Positions 58,990 to 64,000 of a DNA stretch of 64,000 nucleotides are shown piece after piece. The notes below the pieces were generated by a model. The model saw only the letters and a program-made list of their open reading frames with translations. It was not told where the DNA came from and made no database searches. The position numbers were made by a program, and so were the translations under genes. Each line of letters opens with the position of its first letter. The first letter of the stretch is position 1. Source of the stretch: Maridesulfovibrio sp. (GTDB lineage: Bacteria; Desulfobacterota; Desulfovibrionia; Desulfovibrionales; Desulfovibrionaceae); NCBI RefSeq assembly GCF_963677005.1, contig NZ_OY781616.1, forward strand, positions 1,839,501 to 1,903,500, given 5' to 3'.

Positions 58990-59763
58990 TCAGAGACTAG
59001 CCGCGATGACGATTCCGATATTATCCCGACCTCCGCCTCGCTTGGCAAGTTCAACAAGAGCGTCGGCAGCTTCCGGCAGGCTTTCCCGCCGTACGTTTCT
59101 TATGACCCCTTCAATCTCTTCGTCAGAAACCATACCGGTCAGGCCGTCAGAACATGCCAGCCACACATCTCCGGGCAGCACGGCCTGAATGCTTATTTCC
59201 GGGTTGACGGAAGGATTGGGGCCCACGGCCCGAAGTATGTAATTCTTGAACGGAGCCTTTCCATGACCGCCTTCGCGTTTCCACTCCTCGAACACGGAAT
59301 GGTCACGGGTAAGACGCACCAGACACCCTCCGCGATACCTGTAAACCCGGCTGTCACCTACATGAAAAACAACCGATCGTGAGTGGTCATCAAACATCTT
59401 GAATCCGGCAAGAGTTGCTCCCATGCCCCGTCCTCGTGACATTCCCCTGGCTTTGTTCAAGGTAAAAATTTCAGCGTTGGCGCATTCCACCGCCCTGCGA
59501 ACCGCCTCGACCATCGGTTCCGGAGTTTCACAGAGGGTCGCGTCATCATCAGCCAGTTCGGCAACGGGGTTCTCCTCCGACTCCATAACATCGGCCAGTT
59601 CTCTTTCCAGAACCTTAAGGCAAAGGGAACTGGCCACGTCACCCATGCCGTGTCCGCCCATACCGTCAGCCACGGCAAAAAGCCCTGCTGCTTCATCCAC
59701 AATCACGGCATCTTCATTGTGGTCACGCATAATGCCTTTATCAGCAACGCAATACGCGTGCAT
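58990..59763 (-). CDS. PP2C-type Ser/Thr protein phosphatase
   Basis: About 257 residues. Metal-dependent phosphatase with intact motifs: VADKGIMRDHNEDAVI, LFAVADGMGGHGMGDVASSL, FHVGDSRVYRYRGG, VWLACSDGLTGMVSDEEIE, GGGRDNIGIVI. The start lies inside the 3' end of the ATP-grasp gene (overlap about 23 nt). GGAGG there is 8 nt before the ATG at 59763; the ATG at 59766 and a GTG at 59772 are alternatives. Expected to counter the neighbouring Ser/Thr kinase. Confidence 0.93.
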   Translation of the reverse strand: MHAYCVADKGIMRDHNEDAVIVDEAAGLFAVADGMGGHGMGDVASSLCLKVLERELADVMESEENPVAELADDDATLCETPEPMVEAVRRAVECANAEIFTLNKARGMSRGRGMGATLAGFKMFDDHSRSVVFHVGDSRVYRYRGGCLVRLTRDHSVFEEWKREGGHGKAPFKNYILRAVGPNPSVNPEISIQAVLPGDVWLACSDGLTGMVSDEEIEGVIRNVRRESLPEAADALVELAKRGGGRDNIGIVIAASL

Positions 59764-60748
59764 CATGCACACCTCCAGCTTTAACCAGGGCTGAGGCTTC
59801 CTCTACGCTTCCGGTCCGGGCATACCCGACCAGATAGCGGGCCAATTGACGGAAAACCAACGCCCTGTTTTCCTTACCGATCCACATTACATAAGGACCG
59901 GGATTGCAATCCAAGTAGACATAGCGGCCGTCAGCGGACGCCATCACGTCCCAGGCCGCGTAATGGAGCCCCAGAAAACGGGTCGCTTGAACTATGCGTT
60001 CCTTTTCTTCCGGCGGCATTATGAAACGTTCAAATCCTTTGGTAGAGGTCCGGCTGTCAACATCCGGGGCTATTATTTCAAGGGCCAGCACCATGGAGTC
60101 TCCGACCACATGCACCCGCAAGGTCTTCCCGCGCACATATTCCTGAAAAAGCACAGGACAAAGGGGCAGATCCGAAGACTCCCTGATATCATCCGGCAAT
60201 ACGGCACGGGTGGACCCCACGCCGATGGAAGGTTTGCACACGGCCTCTCCGACCAGCGAGATGAATCGTGCTGCCTCGTCCGGACTGTTGGTCATGATAC
60301 TGCGGGGAGCGTCGAAGCCGTTCTCGCGGAGTTTGGAACAGAGTTGAGCCTTGGTGTCGTGATCCACATAAGCGCCGAAAGGGGAATTCACCACGAGCCC
60401 TCCTCGTCTGGCAAACTCTTCGAAAAAACCGAAAGCAGCTCCCTGAAAAAACTGTTCCCGCATGAAAGATGTACGAAACTCTTCATACTGGACAGCATTG
60501 GTAACCGGCGGCATGGAAAAAGAAGTGTTTTGGGAAATGCAACGAATATGCAGGGCCTTTATTTCGGAAAAATCGACCCCGCCCCAGGACATGCGAGAAG
60601 ACGAGAGTGAGACCTCTTCTCCGTTTTCCCCTCCCAGACCGGAGCGGCACACAACGGGATCAGCACCCTCTTCACGAACAAAACGACTTATTTCATCTAC
60701 CTGACGGCAATGCTTTCCTGAAAAAAGGGCGACTTTCGGCTGCATCAT
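59741..60748 (-). CDS. RimK-like ATP-grasp ligase, putative peptide-modifying enzyme
   Basis: 335 residues; ATG-ATG start at 60748/60745 after GCAGGT. N-terminal part (about 1-125) is unlike any family I know. Then an ATP-grasp domain: KLRENGFDAPRSIMTN, GEAVCKPSIGVGSTRAVLPD (ATP-binding Lys and Gly-rich loop), VLFQEYVRGKTLRVHVVGDS, then DVMASADGRYVYLDCNPGPY (Mg-binding Asp/Asn pair). This type ligates a carboxylate to an amine or hydroxyl with ATP. Next to the three small peptides, it probably forms side-chain ester or amide links in them (graspetide type), but a free small-molecule ligase role cannot be excluded. Confidence 0.85.
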   Translation of the reverse strand: MMQPKVALFSGKHCRQVDEISRFVREEGADPVVCRSGLGGENGEEVSLSSSRMSWGGVDFSEIKALHIRCISQNTSFSMPPVTNAVQYEEFRTSFMREQFFQGAAFGFFEEFARRGGLVVNSPFGAYVDHDTKAQLCSKLRENGFDAPRSIMTNSPDEAARFISLVGEAVCKPSIGVGSTRAVLPDDIRESSDLPLCPVLFQEYVRGKTLRVHVVGDSMVLALEIIAPDVDSRTSTKGFERFIMPPEEKERIVQATRFLGLHYAAWDVMASADGRYVYLDCNPGPYVMWIGKENRALVFRQLARYLVGYARTGSVEEASALVKAGGVHDARVLRC

Positions 60749-60769
60749 ACCTGCTTGGCTTTGAGCAAT

Positions 60770-60868
60770 TCATCCCCGTAGAAAAACGAGCAGCCCGTTC
60801 ACATTAAAAAGGCTGCCGACATCTCCAAGAAATGTAATAAACGCCGTAGCCACCCCGCACTTACCCAT
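60770..60868 (-). other. 32-residue small ORF overlapping the precursor/ATP-grasp hairpin
   Basis: ATG at 60868, 2 nt after the stop of the first peptide gene, reading 32 hydrophobic residues (ending NGLLVFLRG) to a TGA at 60770. It has no ribosome-binding site and overlaps the hairpin at 60782-60816. Probably not a gene; given for completeness. Confidence 0.2.
60782..60816 (-). terminator. Hairpin between peptide genes and ATP-grasp gene
   Basis: On the minus strand GCAGCC...GGCTGC (plus-strand arms 60790-60795 and 60811-60816) and then TCGTTTTT. A partial terminator here would let the peptides be made in excess over the modifying enzyme, a common arrangement in peptide clusters. Confidence 0.55.
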
Positions 60869-60870
60869 GA

Positions 60871-61098
60871 TCAGGAACTTATATTAATAGAACCGATATC
60901 CACATTGTCAGTTACATCGCCGCCTATACCAGACTGAGAACCGCTATCGGCCTGATCACCGGAGGTTCCCCATCCCTCGTTGGAATTATCGGCTTGCGAG
61001 CCCATATAGCTACCGATGCACTGCCCTTGCAGAATATCTCCACCGGACTTCGCCATCCCGCCCGCTGCAGCTGTTACATCATAATTGCTGTCACCCAT
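60871..61098 (-). CDS. Small Gly/Asp/Ser-rich peptide 1, putative RiPP precursor
   Basis: 75 residues; ATG at 61098, GGAGA 6-7 nt upstream. Starts MGDSNYDVTAAAGGMAKSGG, has DNSNEGWG near 37-44 and ends DNVDIGSINISS. No signal peptide or membrane segment; acidic, Gly-rich, no Lys except one. It carries a single Cys (QGQCIG), missing in the other two copies. The last 12 residues equal those of the other two peptides. Third in the array and nearest to the ATP-grasp gene. Could also be a kinase substrate or a structural peptide. Confidence 0.75.
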   Translation of the reverse strand: MGDSNYDVTAAAGGMAKSGGDILQGQCIGSYMGSQADNSNEGWGTSGDQADSGSQSGIGGDVTDNVDIGSINISS

Positions 61099-61124
61099 AA
61101 CGTTTCTCCATTGATTTGAACTTA

Positions 61125-61352
61125 TTAAGAACTGATGTTGATGGAACCGATGTCCACATTATCCGTTGCATCTCCGCCTGTTCCGGACTGGCTTCCACTG
61201 CTTGCCTGATCGCCATCGGCTCCCCATCCTTCATTCGAATTATCCGTCATGTCGCCCATGTAACCACCTACGCCCTGCAGTTGCACAACATCTCCACCGG
61301 ATTTTCCCATTACGCCGCCTAAACCAGTTCCATCATAAGTAGTATCACCCAT
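61125..61352 (-). CDS. Small Gly/Asp/Ser-rich peptide 2, putative RiPP precursor
   Basis: 75 residues; ATG at 61352, strong GGAGG 6 nt upstream (a longer frame upstream exists but starts inside peptide 3). Reads MGDTTYDGTGLGGVMGKSGG, then DMTDNSNEGWGADGDQ and TGGDATDNVDIGSINISS. Two Gly-Gly-Asp sites: KSGGD near 17-21 and TGGD at 58-61. A cut after the second would leave a 15-residue C-terminal piece with three Asp, one Thr and three Ser, all possible ring partners. Spacing to the next peptide gene is 26 nt. Confidence 0.78.
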   Translation of the reverse strand: MGDTTYDGTGLGGVMGKSGGDVVQLQGVGGYMGDMTDNSNEGWGADGDQASSGSQSGTGGDATDNVDIGSINISS

Positions 61353-61377
61353 AACATACCTCCATTGATTTATTTTT

Positions 61378-61617
61378 TTACGAACTGATGTTAATGGAAC
61401 CGATGTCCACATTATCAGTTGCATCTCCGCCTGTACCGGTCTGGTTTCCATGGCTTTTCTGATCGCCGTCGGCTCCCCATCCTTCATTCGAATTGTCAGT
61501 CATGTCGCCCATATAACTACCGACGCCCTGCATTTGCACAACATCTCCACCGGACTTCAATGACATCCCACCCGCAAATGTTTCTGAAAAATTATCTGCC
61601 ACAACAAAATCTCCCAT
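61378..61617 (-). CDS. Small Gly/Asp/Ser-rich peptide 3, putative RiPP precursor
   Basis: 79 residues; ATG at 61617 with no good Shine-Dalgarno (AAGGTG is about 18 nt away). First gene of the array. Four residues longer at the N-terminus than its paralogues (MGDFVVADNFSETFAGGMSL), then KSGGDVVQMQGVGSYMGDMT, DNSNEGWGADGDQ and GGDATDNVDIGSINISS. Shares the invariant C-terminal 12 residues. The upstream 286-bp divergent region must contain its promoter and that of the HlyD gene. Confidence 0.75.
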   Translation of the reverse strand: MGDFVVADNFSETFAGGMSLKSGGDVVQMQGVGSYMGDMTDNSNEGWGADGDQKSHGNQTGTGGDATDNVDIGSINISS

Positions 61618-61903
61618 TACAGCATTATAATTTTACACCTTATACACTACATCCTCGTAACACACTTAGTCACTTTATGTACAGACATTTTGTCTTTTGA
61701 AATAAAAGTTACCACAACAGAAAAACACACCGGAAAACAATATGTTAAAGAACAAAGTTCACCAACCGTAACAATGACAATATTTCTTAGGCTGTTCTGC
61801 GTTTTCAGCCCACTTTTTCTACCTATACATTGCCTATTTGATACGATTAATGTATTGATATAAAAAAATAATAAATCGTACCACGAACATCAGTCAGGAA
61901 ACC

Positions 61904-63283
61904 ATGCTCCCCATGGAAACCCAGAAAACAAAGCCAGCTCGTTCCCGCGGGCCCCAAACAGGAATCAGGCACCCCATTAAAGCGGCACGACTCCTGTACA
62001 CCGTTCCCGGTTTTGTCCTCCGCGGACCGATATACGCCATCAGCCTCATCATCATAGTTTCCATCGCCTATTCCTTCTGGGCAAAGAAGGACACTATCGT
62101 CACGGCCCCGCTTACTCTCGGCAAAAAAGTAACTATAATCGAAGCCATAACTGGAGGACAGGTCGCCCGTGTGGCAGTAAGTCCCAACTCGCACGTGAAC
62201 TTTAACGAAGTGCTGATCGAAGTTCAGGAAAAGACCCGCGCAATAATGAATACCGAAATGGAAACTTTCGAATCCCGTATAGCTGAAGCAGCAAGAGAGC
62301 GCGAAAGAGTTGCTGACGAATACGAATACAAACTGGCCCAGTTCAGACTTGAACTTACCGATGCCAGTCATGGGCGAAGCACTAAGGCAATTACTATTCA
62401 GGGCCGGATAGACCAGTTGAACGAACGTTTGCGGACTGCGCGCAAGGAACTGGATCTGCGCCAGAAAGAATTTACCACCGCCAGAAACAGGTGGGAACGC
62501 GCCAGAAAACGATATGAAGACCGCGACATCACCATAACCCAATACGAAGAGGCGGAGCAGACCAAGGACCGCAGGCAAAAGGCGGTATCCGATGCCCAGG
62601 GATCAGTTGCGCAGCTCGCTGTTTCGCTGCGCACCGCCAGGGTGGAACTGAAGACTCTCAACGATGCGCACAGTCTGGAAAAAATCAGGGAAAACATTCA
62701 GCAGCTGCAGGAACGGCAGGAACGTGAGCTAATACTTCTTGACGATTACATAGCCTCGCTCAAGCACAAGAAAAAAGCCAGCCAGCAACTGGTTGGGGGA
62801 GTGAGCTACGAAGACAACATTACCGTTTACAAAAGCATGGTCGACGGTCTGGTCACAGATGTAAATGTCAACAAGGGAGAAATAATTTCACCGGGGCAGC
62901 CGCTGATAACGCTGGTCAGGGACACCGCAGTTCTGGAAGGACACGCCATGGTCCAGAACAAGGATATCGGGGCCATCCGCATCGGACAAAAGGCCAAACT
63001 GAAGTTCTGGGCCTATCCGTTTCAGGAATACGGGATACTCGAAGGAGTTATCTATGAAATTGACAAACAACCCGACAAGACCGAAGGCGGGACCTCGACA
63101 TATGAAATACTTATCGCCCTGGACAGGGAGTGGGCACAGAAAGATGGCAGCAAAGTACGTCACCCTCTGGCAATCGGCCTGGAGGGAATTGCGGAAATCA
63201 AGACCGGTGAAAAACGCTGGATAGAAATCCTGTTCACTCCGCTTTCCAAATTTTTCACGAATGATGAGGACCAGGATGGCTGA
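61904..63283 (+). CDS. HlyD-type secretion adaptor for peptide/bacteriocin export
   Basis: 459 residues; ATG at 61904 with AGGAAA upstream (61913 also possible). One N-terminal membrane helix (about 45-62, ISLIIIVSIAYSFW) and a long periplasmic part: lipoyl half 1 (IEAITGGQVARVAVSPNSHV, NFNEVLIEVQEKT); a long coiled coil about 115-300 (QGRIDQLNERLRTARKELDL, YEEAEQTKDRRQKAVSDAQG); lipoyl half 2 (SMVDGLVTDVNVNKGEIISP); and a beta-barrel end (AHPLAIGLEGI-like, with GEKRWIEILFTPLSKFF). It resembles adaptors of ABC exporters for bacteriocins/NHLM peptides. Divergent from the three peptide genes; overlaps the next gene by 8 nt. Confidence 0.88.
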   Translation: MLPMETQKTKPARSRGPQTGIRHPIKAARLLYTVPGFVLRGPIYAISLIIIVSIAYSFWAKKDTIVTAPLTLGKKVTIIEAITGGQVARVAVSPNSHVNFNEVLIEVQEKTRAIMNTEMETFESRIAEAARERERVADEYEYKLAQFRLELTDASHGRSTKAITIQGRIDQLNERLRTARKELDLRQKEFTTARNRWERARKRYEDRDITITQYEEAEQTKDRRQKAVSDAQGSVAQLAVSLRTARVELKTLNDAHSLEKIRENIQQLQERQERELILLDDYIASLKHKKKASQQLVGGVSYEDNITVYKSMVDGLVTDVNVNKGEIISPGQPLITLVRDTAVLEGHAMVQNKDIGAIRIGQKAKLKFWAYPFQEYGILEGVIYEIDKQPDKTEGGTSTYEILIALDREWAQKDGSKVRHPLAIGLEGIAEIKTGEKRWIEILFTPLSKFFTNDEDQDG

Positions 63284-64000
63284 TAAACACGACGCTATAC
63301 GAGACATTCTGGAATCCCACGTAATGTTCGCGACCCTTTCCGCAAAGGACAAGGCGGAACTGGCCCGGATGTTCGTCTTAAAAGAATACATGCCCGGTGA
63401 ACGTCTGGTTAGGCAGAATGAGTACACGGCCGGCGTATTGCACATTTACTCCGGTCAGGTCCGGCTGAAGCAGACCGTTGAAGGCCGCCGCACGGCTCTC
63501 GGCGACTTCGGCCCCGGCTCCACCTTCGGCGAAACATGCCTGCTGCATGAAACAGTCTGGGAATATGAGCTTGTGGCCGGGCAGGATCAGGTCAAGGCTA
63601 TCGTGCTTCCTGCTGAATCTGCCAAAAAATTCGCCGCAGAGCACGCTGAGGCCGCCGCTCTGTTCAGAAAAAACATCGGCCAGATTGAACTGAGCCACCG
63701 TCTGAAGTCGCTGATAGGCTCCTCAACCTGTCCACCGGCCAGGTTCGCCCTGATACTGAACAATCTGGGGGTAAAAAAAATTCCCAAGGGTTCAGCCGTA
63801 TTTTCACAAAACGATAATGACCCACGCCTTTATTCCATCGAGCAGGGTACCGTAGACATAATCCGGCAGGAAGACGGCGAAGAAATTACTCTTGACCGCT
63901 GTGCCCGTTTCGAACTGCTGGGTGAAACTGCAGCGCTGAGTGAAGCCGGCAACAACGACTGCCATTTCTATACGGCAAGGGCGGTAACGGATGTAACCGT
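63276..64000 (+). CDS. Protein with two cyclic-nucleotide-binding-like domains, 5' part (window edge)
   Basis: ATG at 63276 inside the hlyD end; open to the window edge (241+ codons). Domain 1 about 10-125: FATLSAKDKAELARMFVLKE, GERLVRQNEYTAGVLHIYSG, FGPGSTFGETCLL. Domain 2 from about 155: IPKGSAVFSQNDNDPRLYSI, EQGTVDIIRQEDGEEITLDR, LLGETAALSEAG. Both have the cNMP fold pattern (FGE/LGE turn) but lack a clear phosphate-binding Arg, so they may not bind cAMP. Some peptide ABC exporters carry such N-terminal domains. The rest, possibly an ABC transporter/peptidase, lies outside. Confidence 0.8.
   Translation, partial: MADKHDAIRDILESHVMFATLSAKDKAELARMFVLKEYMPGERLVRQNEYTAGVLHIYSGQVRLKQTVEGRRTALGDFGPGSTFGETCLLHETVWEYELVAGQDQVKAIVLPAESAKKFAAEHAEAAALFRKNIGQIELSHRLKSLIGSSTCPPARFALILNNLGVKKIPKGSAVFSQNDNDPRLYSIEQGTVDIIRQEDGEEITLDRCARFELLGETAALSEAGNNDCHFYTARAVTDVT

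Overview
The window is about 64 kb of a Gram-negative, flagellated, menaquinone-using chromosome. It is gene-dense, with short intergenic gaps, Shine-Dalgarno sites of the AGGAG type, many PilZ/RND/lipoprotein genes, an unusual acetyl-CoA carboxylase set (AccC plus an AccA-AccD fusion plus a separate biotinyl protein) and a MotAB pair. By overall gene content I infer a marine member of the Desulfovibrionaceae (Desulfovibrio/Maridesulfovibrio-like). No rRNA or taxon-defining gene is present, so this is an inference.

Layout. 1-6713: a TetR-controlled RND pump operon (pump cut by the window edge) and a MarR-MATE efflux pair with matching palindromic operators. 6890-7601: a decayed IS66-family element. 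7725-11555: a (p)ppGpp synthetase/hydrolase with an oligopeptide-type binding lipoprotein. 11791-16320: an SNF2 helicase, a PilZ protein and a small lipoprotein. 16845-22711: a second RND pump pair and a DUF1566 secreted protein. 22929-30390 (minus strand): ssb, a small conserved gene, the acetyl-CoA carboxylase genes, a PilZ protein and motAB. 30499-36287: purine nucleoside phosphorylase, a FlgO-like lipoprotein, a small HTH protein, an AsmA protein, a membrane protein and a MerR regulator.

36536-41756 is an accessory region at tRNA-Val(GAC). A compact Rhs/YD-repeat protein with an overlapping secreted partner lies between the tRNA and a duplicated copy of the tRNA 3' half plus its terminator. 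Beyond the duplication lies a headless Rhs 3' end and two tandem copies of a [toxin tail + exported 148-aa protein] module, which look like orphan toxin/immunity cassettes. 41775-48134 holds a GntR regulator, a general amino-acid ABC transporter (Aap type) and a glycerophosphodiesterase. 48424-56272 is a mixed region: two hypothetical proteins, a PQQ-type beta-propeller surface protein, a glycosyltransferase, menA, and two DJ-1/PfpI-type genes that share an upstream 37-bp element. The second of these has an out-of-frame start after an A8 tract.

56748-64000 is the most interesting part. Three tandem paralogous 75-79-residue peptides with an identical C-terminus are followed on the same strand by a RimK-like ATP-grasp ligase, a PP2C phosphatase and a Ser/Thr kinase. 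Divergently they face an HlyD-type adaptor and the start of a protein with two cyclic-nucleotide-binding-like domains. I read this as a peptide-maturation-and-export cluster (graspetide-like RiPP) with a built-in phospho-regulatory pair. It continues past the window edge, where an ABC exporter would be expected.
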